Shown: positions 25,139 to 34,793 of the stretch, piece by piece
Numbering within the stretch: the stretch's first letter is position 1
Layout: each line of letters starts with the position of its first letter
Source: Cytobacillus purgationiresistens
GTDB lineage: Bacteria; Bacillota; Bacilli; Bacillales; Cytobacillaceae
Reading direction: 5' to 3'
DNA: 64,000 nucleotides
NCBI RefSeq assembly: GCF_030813235.1
Contig: NZ_JAUSUB010000014.1
Coordinates: forward strand, 62,001-126,000
Notes under the pieces: generated by a model
Databases searched by the model: none
The model's input: only the letters and a program-made list of their open reading frames with translations
Told to the model about the DNA's origin: nothing
Made by a program: the position numbers and the translations under genes

Positions 25139-26350
25139 TCATAGATGAGCAATTGACCCCATAAAGAGAATCATTCCAGTTTCATCATCAGTAATAGCCA
25201 TAAAAAATGGCCGGTTTACGTCCATATAGAATGGCTGTTCAACCAATGACATTTTTACGATTTCGACAGATGTTGCGGCTGCAGCTTCTGTACCTTTCTC
25301 ATTCACTTCTATAAACGTCTTTTGCTTAATATCGCTAACCGCGAAATCTCCATCGTTTTTTATTACCTTGGACAAGTCTGCTTCAGAGGAAAAAGCTGAA
25401 GGCATTCCTAGGTTTTGCAATGCTTCGTTTAAATTCGCCTCATATTCCAACTCGAATTTTGGTAAAACAACTGTCCCTTCGCTTTCGGAGAATTCACTAT
25501 TCCACTTTTCCCAATTTTTAGTTGAGAGCATCTGCTCAAATTCTCCCATGCTAGTATTCTCATTAGGAAGGAAAACCTTCATACTCATTTCGCCGTCACC
25601 ATAAGGTAGAGAAACCGCTTGAAAATCATTATTTTCCATATAAGCCAGCTTTTCTTTCATTTTCATAAAAGGAACTTTTTTTGTCTCTCCATTATTTAAC
25701 GTAAAGTCTCCGTCTTTTGTTTCATTTTTTTCAAATTCATATTTCCATTCACCCTTAAAATAGATAGCATTCAGTAAGATTGCCGCTAAATCAGGGTTTA
25801 ATGGATCCTCAACCATTTCTTCAATTTTATTATTGGTAGCTTTCTTCACCCAATTATTAATGATGTCGGCTGATTCTATTTCTTGAATCTCCGCATTAAG
25901 GTATCCCTTGTTCGTTTCAGCAAAGTCCGTTTGGAACTCATACTTTTTATCGATCCACATTGAATTGGCAATATTCAACTCTATAAGGTCTGTTTCTTTA
26001 TTCAGTTTTGCAAGTAAGGAGGCATTTGCTTCGTTCAGTTCTTTCACATCCATCTTATTTGTATGGAGCACTTGAGCGATTTCATCCTTTGTTGCGCCGT
26101 CCGCCCCATTATAAAGCATCGATAATGCCATCATCAAACTCATAGGAGAAATAAATATGTTGCCTGCTTCATCCCTATCCAGCTCGGAAATTAGATCCAT
26201 CCCTAGCTGATTGTTAGCTGAAAGGATTTTTTTATAGTCCTCTTTTTCATAACTCACATTTATGGGCTCACTTCCACCGTTCTCTTTTGTTCCACATCCG
26301 CTTATCAACAAACTTAAAAATATTAACGAAAATATCCACTTTTTCAACAA
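25139..26350 (-). CDS. Serpin-family protease inhibitor, lipoprotein
   Basis: 403 residues. Signal peptide with lipobox LISGC, then a complete serpin fold (NIFISPMSLMMALSMLYNGA; AILLNAIYFKGEW; NRPFFMAITD). The reactive-centre hinge EKGTEAAAATS has the small-residue P15-P8 pattern of inhibitory serpins. Counting from hinge Glu as P17 puts P1-P1' at Met-Ser in EIVKMSLVEQP, as in alpha-1-antitrypsin, which predicts inhibition of elastase- or subtilisin-like proteases at the cell surface. TTG start at 26350 (or the adjacent TTG), after GGCGGTGAT. Confidence 0.9.
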   Translation of the reverse strand: MLKKWIFSLIFLSLLISGCGTKENGGSEPINVSYEKEDYKKILSANNQLGMDLISELDRDEAGNIFISPMSLMMALSMLYNGADGATKDEIAQVLHTNKMDVKELNEANASLLAKLNKETDLIELNIANSMWIDKKYEFQTDFAETNKGYLNAEIQEIESADIINNWVKKATNNKIEEMVEDPLNPDLAAILLNAIYFKGEWKYEFEKNETKDGDFTLNNGETKKVPFMKMKEKLAYMENNDFQAVSLPYGDGEMSMKVFLPNENTSMGEFEQMLSTKNWEKWNSEFSESEGTVVLPKFELEYEANLNEALQNLGMPSAFSSEADLSKVIKNDGDFAVSDIKQKTFIEVNEKGTEAAAATSVEIVKMSLVEQPFYMDVNRPFFMAITDDETGMILFMGSIAHL

Positions 26351-26394
26351 TCATCACCGCCTTCGTAGTAATAGACTGTTTTAATGCGAAAAAG

Positions 26395-27303
26395 TTACAT
26401 ATGCTTCCGTACGACTTGAAGAAGTGTTCGAACACGACCAAGGTAATATTTCTTTTTCATAGGATTGTGTACAAAGCTGGTGAATAAGATGGTCAACATC
26501 AAAGCCGTATCTAAACGATAAACTGCCTGTATGAGTGAACTCGTTTCTAACAAACGCTTATCTCCATACCCTCTTATAAATTCTTGCTCATCTATCTCAC
26601 AAGACTCCGAAACTCGCATTAACTCCATAATTGGATCCCCAATAAAGGCGTTATCCCAATCGAAAAGCGCTTTAATTTTCCCTTTTATCCCTATCATATT
26701 TGGCGGACGCACATCAAGATGCAATAGAACTTGGCCTGTGCTTGATTGTTCAAGTATCTGCGCTATATCCTCCGATGCAGGAGTATGTATGTCCTCATTT
26801 ATTAAAGTTCTTAGTATATGCATACGCGATACAAGTCTCTGTGAAATGATATCGCTTAGTCTACTATCCTTTTGATCCACGAGCTTGAAGCCCTCTAAAG
26901 GCACCCGATGAATTCTTGCAACAAGCTCTCCCATTTCAAATGAAGAAATTGGCTCTTCATCCCCGTGAATAAAATCAGAAACTAAGAAATTTATATCCTC
27001 ACTCAGATATACTTGATGGATTTTTGGCACCGGGATTCCGAATTGATAGCAATGTTGAGCAATCATGGCTTCCTTCTTTAATGAAAGAACACTGCTATCT
27101 TCTCCATCCATTCTATTTTCCCTTGGTATCCAGGGTATGCGGAGAGCTACCTCTCCAAGTTCTTTCTCCTTCACACGAAAAACAGCATTAATTACACCGT
27201 TTGCAGCAAAAGAAAGGTGCTGAACCTGCCAATTCAGTTTTTCTACTAATACAGACTCAATGTCAGTTGAAAGTTGTTTTATCATTTCTGGTGTTAATTT
27301 CAT
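26395..27303 (-). CDS. Aminoglycoside-phosphotransferase-fold kinase
   Basis: 302 residues of the APH/choline-kinase-like superfamily. Catalytic loop LLHLDVRPPNM (Brenner-like HxDxxxxN), Mg-binding FDWDNAFIGDP, and an N-lobe with ALRIPW. Small-molecule O-kinase; the substrate (antibiotic, sugar or other) cannot be told, and this does not show drug resistance. ATG at 27303 after AAAAAGGGATG. It lies 44 bp upstream of the serpin gene, on the same strand. The upstream gene-free stretch 27304-27700 is AT-rich and shows nothing I can name. Confidence 0.82.
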   Translation of the reverse strand: MKLTPEMIKQLSTDIESVLVEKLNWQVQHLSFAANGVINAVFRVKEKELGEVALRIPWIPRENRMDGEDSSVLSLKKEAMIAQHCYQFGIPVPKIHQVYLSEDINFLVSDFIHGDEEPISSFEMGELVARIHRVPLEGFKLVDQKDSRLSDIISQRLVSRMHILRTLINEDIHTPASEDIAQILEQSSTGQVLLHLDVRPPNMIGIKGKIKALFDWDNAFIGDPIMELMRVSESCEIDEQEFIRGYGDKRLLETSSLIQAVYRLDTALMLTILFTSFVHNPMKKKYYLGRVRTLLQVVRKHM

Positions 27304-27700
27304 CTGTTCATCCCTTTTTCTATTTTTGTCTTATGACATATTCTATGAGTTTCTTTTTCTTCCTTTATTTATCGGCAAAGGTGAGATGATTTTCTTACAA
27401 TAAATTGGATTACACCCCCCATTTGTTGAATATTGCTACTTTTTCGGAAGGTTTCAATATGGCTACACTGCTGCCAATTAAATTCTTTACTATATTAACG
27501 CGATATAACATCATCTTGAAAAAACATGCGCCAAGAGCCGATTTTACAGTATTAAAAGAAGTCAAAATATGTCGATTTTTGTGCCAGACTACAAAAATAA
27601 TAAAAATCTTTGTGTTTGTCTCCATAGAATTTAAAAATAATCACCCGTATGATTTTTAAAAAGTTAAAAAATTTAATGTTACTATAATAGGAGGTTTGCA

Positions 27701-29242
27701 ATGAGCGTTCTTGCTAAACAACATCAAAATCCAGGACCACAAAAGAAGAAAATATCTGACCGTTTTCTTGATGTGATTGAGCGTGCTGGTAATAAGCTCC
27801 CTGACCCAGTCACTCTTTTTATCATTATGTCAGCTATTATTTTAGTTTTATCTTATTTTCTTTCTCTCATAGGGGTTTCTGCCAAAGACCCTGCTTCAGG
27901 AAATACGATTGAAGCAGTGAATTTATTGAATCGTGAAGGAATTGTTCAAATTTTAACGAATATGGTAGGAAACTTCACTTCCTTTGCACCACTTGGATTA
28001 GTTGTCGTTACTATGCTTGGAGTAGGTGTTGCAGAATCTACCGGCTTAGTCCAGCTTGTAATGAAAAAGTCCGTGTTAAGTGCACCAAAAAATCTCATTC
28101 TTCCTGTCATCCTGTTTACTGCGATTGTTGGCGGTGTGGCAGCTGATGCAGCATTTATCGTCTTCCCTCCAATTGCTGCGATGATCTTCATGAGTCTTGG
28201 CAGAAGCCCGCTAGTCGGACTCATAGCTACCTATGCAGCGGTTGGTGGCGGATTTAGTGCCAACATCCTTTTAAATTCACTGGATGTTTTGCTGGCAGGT
28301 ATTACAGAACAAGCAGCAAGAATGGTTGACCCCGAATATATCGGCAACCCAACAATGAACTATTATTTTCTCATTGTATCAACCTTCCTATTAGTAGGGA
28401 TTGCCACTTGGGTCACTGTGAAATTTGTTGAACCTCGCTTTGGAAAGTTCGAAGGAAATATTGAAAAGATTGAAGAAATTACTACAGATGAAAAACGAGG
28501 CCTTCGTTATGCAGGCATTACATTAGCCGCTTATGTCGCCATTCTGCTAATTATGGTTATTCCTGAAAATGGCTGGTTACGTGATGCAGAAACAGGCTCA
28601 TTCATTAATTCTCCATTCATGTCTGGCATCGTACCTATTATGCTGTTTTTATTCTTATTGCCTGCCATCGCATTCGGAATTGGCGCTAAGAGAATCAAAA
28701 ATGATAAAGACGTTGCCGACAAAATGTTTAAATCCATTGCTGACCTAGCTCCATTTATCGTGCTCGCATTTGTCGCTGCCCAGATGATAGCTTTCTTCAA
28801 CTGGAGTAATATCGGTCCGATCCTCGCTATTAAAGGAGCAGAACTATTGCAAGCAATGAATTTCACTGGCTTGCCAATGCTTATTGGTTTTATTATCATT
28901 TGTGCTTTTATCAATTTATTAATAGCAAGCGCTTCGGCAAAATGGGCATTGCTCGCAACTATTTTCGTACCGATGTTTATGTACTTAGGCTACAGTCCTG
29001 CGTTTACACAAATGGCATATAGAGTAGGAGATTCGATTACAAACCCAATCACACCGATGCTTGCTTACTTTGCTATTCTGCTTTCATTTGCAAGAAAGCA
29101 TGATAAATCTATCGGTATTGGTACATTGGTCTCTGCCTTACTTCCATACTCTATTTTCTTTGCAATTGGCTGGATTATCCTTTTCTCAATCTGGTATTTA
29201 CTTGGAATACCAGTCGGCCCTGGAGACAATATCTTCTTATAG
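27701..29242 (+). CDS. AbgT-family transporter
   Basis: 513 residues, about 11-13 membrane helices. Family blocks: RAGNKLPDPVTLFII, APLGLVVVTMLGVGVAE, GGVAADAAFIVFPPIAAMIF, AAVGGGFSANILL and SASAKWALLATIFVPMF. AbgT proteins import p-aminobenzoyl-glutamate or export antimetabolites such as sulfonamides. ATG after ATAGGAGG. The M20 amidohydrolase 90 bp downstream is the usual partner, arguing for uptake and cleavage of an aminoacylated aromatic compound. Confidence 0.9.
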   Translation: MSVLAKQHQNPGPQKKKISDRFLDVIERAGNKLPDPVTLFIIMSAIILVLSYFLSLIGVSAKDPASGNTIEAVNLLNREGIVQILTNMVGNFTSFAPLGLVVVTMLGVGVAESTGLVQLVMKKSVLSAPKNLILPVILFTAIVGGVAADAAFIVFPPIAAMIFMSLGRSPLVGLIATYAAVGGGFSANILLNSLDVLLAGITEQAARMVDPEYIGNPTMNYYFLIVSTFLLVGIATWVTVKFVEPRFGKFEGNIEKIEEITTDEKRGLRYAGITLAAYVAILLIMVIPENGWLRDAETGSFINSPFMSGIVPIMLFLFLLPAIAFGIGAKRIKNDKDVADKMFKSIADLAPFIVLAFVAAQMIAFFNWSNIGPILAIKGAELLQAMNFTGLPMLIGFIIICAFINLLIASASAKWALLATIFVPMFMYLGYSPAFTQMAYRVGDSITNPITPMLAYFAILLSFARKHDKSIGIGTLVSALLPYSIFFAIGWIILFSIWYLLGIPVGPGDNIFL

Positions 29243-29332
29243 ACTACGAGGCGCAGCGTGCGATATAAAGCCAATGGCGCCGAAGAACTGTTTTTTCAAA
29301 CAAAAAATCTTTTATTGAAATGAGGCTTCAAC

Positions 29333-30541
29333 ATGGAAAATCTATTTACTCTATTAAAAGAATTCGAACCAGAAATGATTTCAATCCGTCGCTATCTTCA
29401 TGAAAATCCTGAGATTTCTTACCATGAAGTAAAAACGCCAGCTTATATTGCTGAATATCATCAAAAGCTTGGTCATGAGGTTAGAACGGGTGTGGGCGGC
29501 CGCGGTGTCGTTGCCACACTGCGCGGAGGTAAGCCTGGTCAAACGGTTGCGTTACGTGCAGATTTTGATGCGCTTGCGATTCAAGAGGAAAACGATATCC
29601 CATATAAATCTAAAGTAGATGGTGCGATGCATGCTTGCGGTCATGACGGTCATACAGCTACCTTACTTGTTCTCGCAAAAGCACTGAACAAGATTCAGGA
29701 TGAGATTGCTGGAACCATTGTCTTCATCCATCAGTTTGCAGAAGAAATTGCACCAGGTGGCGCGATTTCTATGATCGAAGATGGCTGCTTAGAAGGTGTT
29801 GATGTCATTTTTGGCACACATATCTGGTCAACCTTCCCTGTTGGCACAATCCAATTGAAATCTGGTCCAATTATGGCTGCTGCCGATCAATTCAATATTA
29901 AGATCCAGGGTAAAGGAGGGCACGGTTCTGAACCTCATTTAACCAAGGATGCGGTAATGATCGGTTCTCAATTTGTAGCGAGCGCTCAACAAATCGTTTC
30001 CAGAAGAGTGAATCCACTCCATCCAGCTGTCGTATCTGTCGGCCATTTTGAAGCATTGAATCCATTCAATGTAATCGCCGATACTGCTACATTGATTGGA
30101 ACAGCACGTACATTTGATGAAGAAGCACGCGATTTAATCGAAAAAGAATTAGAAAATGTTTTAAAATCTTCATGCCTGCTGATGGATGCTTCATATGAAT
30201 ATGTATATAAGCGAGGATACCCTCCTGTTGTTAACCATGAAGCAGAAACAGCCTTTATTGCCGAAACTGCCAAGAACATAGAAGAGGTGCAGGCAGTAGT
30301 CGAATGTGATCCACTCATGGGAGGAGAGGATTTTGCTTACTACCTCCAACATGTAAAAGGAGCGTTCTTCTTTACCGGTGCAATGGATCCTGAATGGGAT
30401 GTCGTATATCCGCACCACCATCCACGCTTCAACATCGATGAGCGCTCTCTTCTCATCGCAGCAAAAACATTAGGATCAGCTGCGATCAGCTTCCTGGAGA
30501 AAGAATCTGGGCAGACGCAGGAACAAAGCATCACTAACTAA
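29333..30541 (+). CDS. M20-family amidohydrolase (AbgA/B-like)
   Basis: 402 residues. Metal-binding motif HACGHDGHTAT (about 100-110), FAEEIAPGGA with the catalytic Glu pair, dimerisation domain KGGHGSEPH and the late His in YPHHHPRFNID. The family hydrolyses N-acyl amino acids, hippurate and p-aminobenzoyl-glutamate; the AbgT neighbour favours an aminobenzoyl-type substrate. ATG at 29333 behind a modest GAGG. Probably one transcript with the transporter, ended by the terminator at 30581. Confidence 0.9.
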   Translation: MENLFTLLKEFEPEMISIRRYLHENPEISYHEVKTPAYIAEYHQKLGHEVRTGVGGRGVVATLRGGKPGQTVALRADFDALAIQEENDIPYKSKVDGAMHACGHDGHTATLLVLAKALNKIQDEIAGTIVFIHQFAEEIAPGGAISMIEDGCLEGVDVIFGTHIWSTFPVGTIQLKSGPIMAAADQFNIKIQGKGGHGSEPHLTKDAVMIGSQFVASAQQIVSRRVNPLHPAVVSVGHFEALNPFNVIADTATLIGTARTFDEEARDLIEKELENVLKSSCLLMDASYEYVYKRGYPPVVNHEAETAFIAETAKNIEEVQAVVECDPLMGGEDFAYYLQHVKGAFFFTGAMDPEWDVVYPHHHPRFNIDERSLLIAAKTLGSAAISFLEKESGQTQEQSITN

Positions 30542-30580
30542 GACATTCTTTTCTGAATGTAAAAATATATCCTAACGAAT

Positions 30581-30620
30581 GACCCTCCAGCTCGCAAATG
30601 AGTGGGAGGGTCTTATTTTT
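30581..30620 (+). terminator. Terminator of the AbgT-amidohydrolase operon
   Basis: GACCCTCC (30581-30588) and GGAGGGTC (30605-30612), with an inner CTC/GAG pair, followed by TTATTTTTG. A smaller hairpin ACATTC/GAATGT lies at 30543-30560. Confidence 0.85.
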
Positions 30621-30732
30621 GTGTGTGTTTAATTATAGGGCATCTTTTTTCTGCGACGAAGGGCATTTAAATCCCTCCCGCCATGTTTAATACGTTTTCT
30701 CCTCGAAAAATATCCCCACATTGGGTGATGAT

Positions 30733-31447
30733 TTATTTTTCAACAGAAAATATCAAAAACATCGGTCTGCGCATTTCGGCTTTCATTTCAGGGTTACTTG
30801 CTAACATCTCTTCAGAAGGCATCGGTTCTTCTGCAGCCTTAATTCAAAAGCCCACTTTTAATAAATCATTTACATAAGTTGAAAATGTTCGATGATATTT
30901 TATGACATTTTCAGTGAGAATCTTGGTTGTTCGGAGTCCTTCGAATTGATACTGATCAACAGGCCAACGAAGTCATACACCATGTTCGTTATAGTGCCCG
31001 TCTTGTGAAGTAAACATCGGATGCTCAACAGAAAAAACAAAAGTGCCACCCTTCTTTAAACAATCATAGACTTTTTTACAGAGCTCATCGAATGAATTAA
31101 TATAATGAAAAGCCAATGAACTGATGACTACATCAACTGGTCATTTTCAATTTCAATATCTTCAATCGGCATCCTCATGTATGAAATCTGTGGGCCATGT
31201 GTTTTTCCACGTGCCACTTGAAGCATTTTATCAGATATATCTACCCCAATGACCTTACCTGTTTCTTGTTCACGGGCATATCGGCAATGCCAGCCAAATC
31301 CACAACGTAAATCAAGTACATGTTTATTGTCCAACTCAGAGATTAAAGCTTTCAATACCTGCCATTCGCCCGCTCCTCCTTTTATAGAACTCGGCATTTT
31401 TTCGTTTGCCGAAAAGAAGCTTGCTCTTCATATTTATTTTGTTTCAT
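30733..31447 (-). pseudogene. Decayed class I SAM methyltransferase
   Basis: An ATG at 31447 starts MKQNKYEEQ. After a frame slip it reads SFFSANEKMPSSIKG and DLRCGFGWHCRYAREQ (motif I, with Arg where Gly is usual) to about 31130. A second shift gives DVVISSLAFHYINSFDEL and KGGTFVFSVEHPMFTSQDG. Two in-frame TGA codons follow, before LRWPVDQYQFEGL and before IKAAEEPMPSEE, and the gene ends at 30733. It is a relative of the intact methyltransferase at 33954. Confidence 0.88.
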
Positions 31448-31643
31448 TATTTTCCAATCTCCTTTATATAAGATAGCCTCCAAAAATGATTTAATCACTT
31501 TAGGAAGGCTAGCTATCTCCTTCTTACCATTCTCAACATCTCTTGATTCATTATAAAGCGATAGAAATTCAACTCGGTTTAGTCATTCACCCATAAGCTC
31601 CTCCTCACATACACTAACCTGTATCATTTGAGGAGGAGATTAA

Positions 31644-32042
31644 GTGGAAAGACAAATACAAGCTAATTATTTACCGCGTGGCTTTGGAGCACCTGGTTAT
31701 GTAAATTACCCAGGAACCGGTGGGGCATATGGCGGAGGATCTGGCTGGTGGGGTCCTGGGCATGGATATTGGCCAGGTGGATCTGGACATTGGCAAGGCG
31801 GGTCTGGGCATTGGCCAGGTGGATCTGGACATTGGCAAGGCGGGTCTGGGCATTGGCCGGGTGGATCTGGACATTGGCAAGGCGGGTCTGGGCATTGGCC
31901 GGGTGGATCTGGACATTGGCAAGGCGGGTCTGGGCATTGGCCGGGTGGATCTGGACATGGACCCGGCGGACCTGGACATGGTCCTGGACCTGGTGGACCT
32001 AGACATGAATATGACTATGACTATCATTATTTCGGTTATTAA
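31644..32042 (+). CDS. Gly/His/Trp-rich repeat protein
   Basis: 132 residues. GTG start with a strong GGAGGAG site. After MERQIQANYLPRGFGAPG the protein is built of about eleven copies of a seven-residue unit SGHW(P/Q)GG, alternating P and Q forms (a 42-bp DNA double unit), then GHGPGGPGHGPGPGG and a tail EYDYDYHYFGY. No signal peptide or membrane segment. Similar short repetitive, Tyr-ended proteins occur in spore coats and exosporia; that role is an inference. His could bind metal. It has its own terminator. Confidence 0.8.
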   Translation: MERQIQANYLPRGFGAPGYVNYPGTGGAYGGGSGWWGPGHGYWPGGSGHWQGGSGHWPGGSGHWQGGSGHWPGGSGHWQGGSGHWPGGSGHWQGGSGHWPGGSGHGPGGPGHGPGPGGPRHEYDYDYHYFGY

Positions 32043-32053
32043 TATTCAAAAGG

Positions 32054-32084
32054 AACAGCAGGCAAATTCGCCTGCTGTTTCTAA
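32054..32084 (+). terminator. Terminator of the repeat-protein gene
   Basis: 10-bp perfect stem AACAGCAGGC (32054-32063) / GCCTGCTGTT (32070-32079) followed by TCTAATTT. Confidence 0.82.
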
Positions 32085-32126
32085 TTTATCAACAAATGGA
32101 ATAAAAGCCACGTACATCGGGCCATT

Positions 32127-33878
32127 TTATTTTTTTTCATGTAAAAACAAAGCGGTCTTTAAATTAGTTAAATCCTCTAAATTATCGAAGTCACAATCAA
32201 GCTTCTCCTGTAATTGTTGTAGGCGATAGTAGACTGTATTTGGATGGAGATGCATGGCCTCTGCGGTTTGTACGGTATTTTTATTAAAATCCAAATAGAT
32301 TTTCAATGTATAAAGAAGGTCGTTTTTTCCTGTCCGATTGGATTGATAAAGGATGGGTCCCAGTATGTTTTCTACAAAGTGAGCTCCTTCTTCATCTGGC
32401 ACATTTAATAAGTAACGTTTATATCCTAAGAAACGAAAAGTAAAGATCTTCCCTTTCTTCCCTCCATCCTTAAACTGTCCATCTGCCATCATTTTCACAT
32501 CATGAAAGGAAATTGGAATATGTCGAAGAGATTGAACAGTGCGGCCAATATAGATATGAGCGTCGTTGTAAATTGATTGGAGCCTGCTTCCGAACATCTT
32601 TATTTCATCAAGCTTATCGTTCATGGATTCCTTTGTACCGAGTAAAAGGTAAATCTTATCATTATGCGGAAAAGTCATTACATAATATTTCTTACCGAAG
32701 ATACGCTTTAGTAACTCTTCAAACGAAACCATTTGATTGATATCCTCAAATAAATGATGAGCACTTTTTATTGCGAGAAACACATAGTTTTTGGCAGTAA
32801 TCATTCCGTACTTTTTCAATGATGCCTGTACGTCTGAGGTGAAGTTTCTATTTAAAATTTCAGTTAATAATAACTCTTTTTCTGCTTGTCTATGCTTGAT
32901 TTGCTCCTGGAGTTTAATCTGCTCAATAGCAATAATAGAAGCTGCGTGCTTAAAGCCGAGTTCACCTACTGTATCAAGCGTAGCCACCTTTCCTGTGATG
33001 ACAAGAAAACCGATCGTACCAAACGATGACCTGACAGAAAGCGCTTGTCCTATGAATATTTGCTCATTAAAGATACTGTGCAACTGTTGAGATCTCAGCT
33101 CTTTCATATGCCCCTTAAGCCACTTTATCAAAAGTGGAATGTTTTCTTTCGAGGGTTGATAAGAGACCTCTAATCGGCATAAAGAATCAAAATAATAGAT
33201 GCTGCCTTCAACATTCGTGGCCAAGCTCTCGACAAGGGATTGCATTCCTTTGCCATTTAAGACCGCCTCATTTAATTGGTTATGAAGATGGAGAATGGTT
33301 TCTAGTTGTATGGCTCTCTGTTGTTTTTCTTGAAAAGCGCGTGCATTTACAATAGTAATAGCAATTTGGTTGCCTATCGCTTCAAGGAAACGTAAATCCT
33401 CTTTAGTGAAAAAGCCTTCATTTTTGAAGTTATCTATCGTCAGTACACCGATTTTCTGATTTTGATGTGTGAGAGGAACGGACAAACAACTTATAGGCAT
33501 TAAAGCATGGACTGTAGATTTCAAATAATACTGGAGTGTTTTATTTCTCATATTAGACATCGCTTTTTCAATATTATCTACAGAATTGATCAATCGACTT
33601 TGACCATCCGCAAAAACCGAACCACTGATGCCCTCTCCTTTAAGGAGCTTATTACATAAATACATTTCTTCTTTAAAATTTACAGCTGCTTCAATCTCTA
33701 AGTACTCTTTTTCCTCATTCCACAGTATTAGAAACCCTGCATCTGCTTTTTCAATTGACTCAATTACTTCTTCAATGATTTCTTGAATAAGCTCCTTCAA
33801 GCTTTCATTTGAGGTAATATTTTTAGAAACCTGTATGAACGTATTTAGTCTGCGCTCTATATTATTATCGTTGTACAA
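32127..33878 (-). CDS. GAF-domain regulator with PucR/CdaR-type C-terminal HTH
   Basis: 583 residues. A GAF domain covers about 15-185 (ADAGFLILWNEEKEYLEIEA, SCLSVPLTHQNQKIGVLTID), a middle region resembles the degenerate cyclase-like domain of CdaR regulators, and the end (about 525-578, LKIYLDFNKNTVQTAEAMHL, HPNTVYYRLQQLQEKL) is the PucR-type HTH. A cytoplasmic ligand sensor and transcription factor. TTG start at 33878 with GAGGTG. Its target is not evident; the nearest candidates are the repeat protein or an unlinked catabolic operon. Confidence 0.85.
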   Translation of the reverse strand: MYNDNNIERRLNTFIQVSKNITSNESLKELIQEIIEEVIESIEKADAGFLILWNEEKEYLEIEAAVNFKEEMYLCNKLLKGEGISGSVFADGQSRLINSVDNIEKAMSNMRNKTLQYYLKSTVHALMPISCLSVPLTHQNQKIGVLTIDNFKNEGFFTKEDLRFLEAIGNQIAITIVNARAFQEKQQRAIQLETILHLHNQLNEAVLNGKGMQSLVESLATNVEGSIYYFDSLCRLEVSYQPSKENIPLLIKWLKGHMKELRSQQLHSIFNEQIFIGQALSVRSSFGTIGFLVITGKVATLDTVGELGFKHAASIIAIEQIKLQEQIKHRQAEKELLLTEILNRNFTSDVQASLKKYGMITAKNYVFLAIKSAHHLFEDINQMVSFEELLKRIFGKKYYVMTFPHNDKIYLLLGTKESMNDKLDEIKMFGSRLQSIYNDAHIYIGRTVQSLRHIPISFHDVKMMADGQFKDGGKKGKIFTFRFLGYKRYLLNVPDEEGAHFVENILGPILYQSNRTGKNDLLYTLKIYLDFNKNTVQTAEAMHLHPNTVYYRLQQLQEKLDCDFDNLEDLTNLKTALFLHEKK

Positions 33879-33953
33879 AGGTCACACCTCAATCGCACCA
33901 GCTTTTCTTTTATTATAACTGACCAAATACGAATTATTTTATTTTCCAACCCA

Positions 33954-34688
33954 TCATTTGCTAGATTGAATCAAAATGAAAGACGGCTTACGGTTCTCAT
34001 GGATAATTCTAGGCATTTCTTTTAAGCCTTCAGTTGTTGGAAGAGGTTCAACGACTTTTTCCAAAGTAAATCCAGAACTGATTAGTGTATTGATTAACGA
34101 GGAAATCGTGCGATGATACTTAATGACTCCATCCACATACCAATGGTCTTTCCTTAGTCCTTCTTCATGATAATCGTCAACTGGCCAGTGGAGCCTTTGA
34201 CCTTCTTCATTAGTTATCCAACCGTTCATTTCCTTATTTGCTGTAGTAATCGGATGCTCGGTAGTGAAAACAAACTTGCCGCCTTTTTTCAATAAGTGAT
34301 AAACCGTTGCAACAAGTGCAGAATAGTCCTTTATATAATGTACAGCTAATGAACTAATGATGAGATCGAATGACTCGCTAGGCAACTGTAATTCTTCTAT
34401 CGGCTGACAAAGATATTGAATGTTCTCATGACGGTTGTCCTTCTCAGCTCGCTCGATCATTTTCCCCGAAATATCCACACCCATTACTTTTTTTGCGCCA
34501 TTAGCTGCACAATATTTCGATAGCCCGCCCATTCCGCAGCCAAGATCAAGAATCGTCTTTCCTTCCAGGTTTGATATTGCTTCTTTCATTGCAGGTTGTT
34601 CCAAAAAATCATTATAAGTAATACCACTATCACGTAGCTCTGTATATCCTTTAAAGAAAGTTGGATTGTCATAGATATTTTGCTTCAA
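33954..34688 (-). CDS. Class I SAM-dependent methyltransferase
   Basis: 244 residues. SAM motif I TILDLGCGMGGLSKY, motif II KVMGVDISGKM, motif IV DLIISSLAVHYIKDY, then KGGKFVFTTEHPI. TTG start at 34688 behind GGGGGAGAG. Related along its whole length to the decayed gene at 30733-31447. It is divergent from the ArsR gene, so the palindromic operator between them may control both. Confidence 0.87.
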   Translation of the reverse strand: MKQNIYDNPTFFKGYTELRDSGITYNDFLEQPAMKEAISNLEGKTILDLGCGMGGLSKYCAANGAKKVMGVDISGKMIERAEKDNRHENIQYLCQPIEELQLPSESFDLIISSLAVHYIKDYSALVATVYHLLKKGGKFVFTTEHPITTANKEMNGWITNEEGQRLHWPVDDYHEEGLRKDHWYVDGVIKYHRTISSLINTLISSGFTLEKVVEPLPTTEGLKEMPRIIHENRKPSFILIQSSK

Positions 34689-34748
34689 TTCTCTCTCCCC
34701 CTCGTGTAACTATCTTACCATTTTCAGAATCTAAAAAATAAACACTAA

Positions 34749-34770
34749 AATATTCCTTGATAGGAATATT
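34749..34770. promoter_or_regulatory. Palindromic operator overlapping a -35 box
   Basis: AATATTCC (34749-34756) and GGAATATT (34763-34770), perfect 8-bp arms. The centre is TTGATA, a good -35 element; TGATAT at 34779-34784 is a possible -10 with a 16-base spacer. Binding of the ArsR-type repressor encoded 24 bp downstream would block RNA polymerase directly. Confidence 0.65.
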
Positions 34771-34793
34771 CCTTTTTGTGATATATTGTGATT

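Noticed and set aside
24954-25142. 62-residue gene starting in the serpin stop codon
   Set aside because: No ribosome site; a different frame over the same DNA encodes a much more protein-like membrane segment.
26395-27303. Antibiotic-resistance gene
   Set aside because: Only the APH fold is supported; many such kinases act on unrelated metabolites.
27405-27659. 84-residue gene between the APH-type gene and abgT
   Set aside because: No ribosome site, low-complexity composition and overlapping open frames on both strands.
27683-27688. TATAAT as the -10 box of abgT
   Set aside because: Transcription from it would start after the ribosome site of the gene.
31671-32027. Ser/Arg/Pro repeat protein on the minus strand
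   Set aside because: Mirror of the Gly/His/Trp repeat gene; no ribosome site. The plus-strand gene has one plus a terminator.
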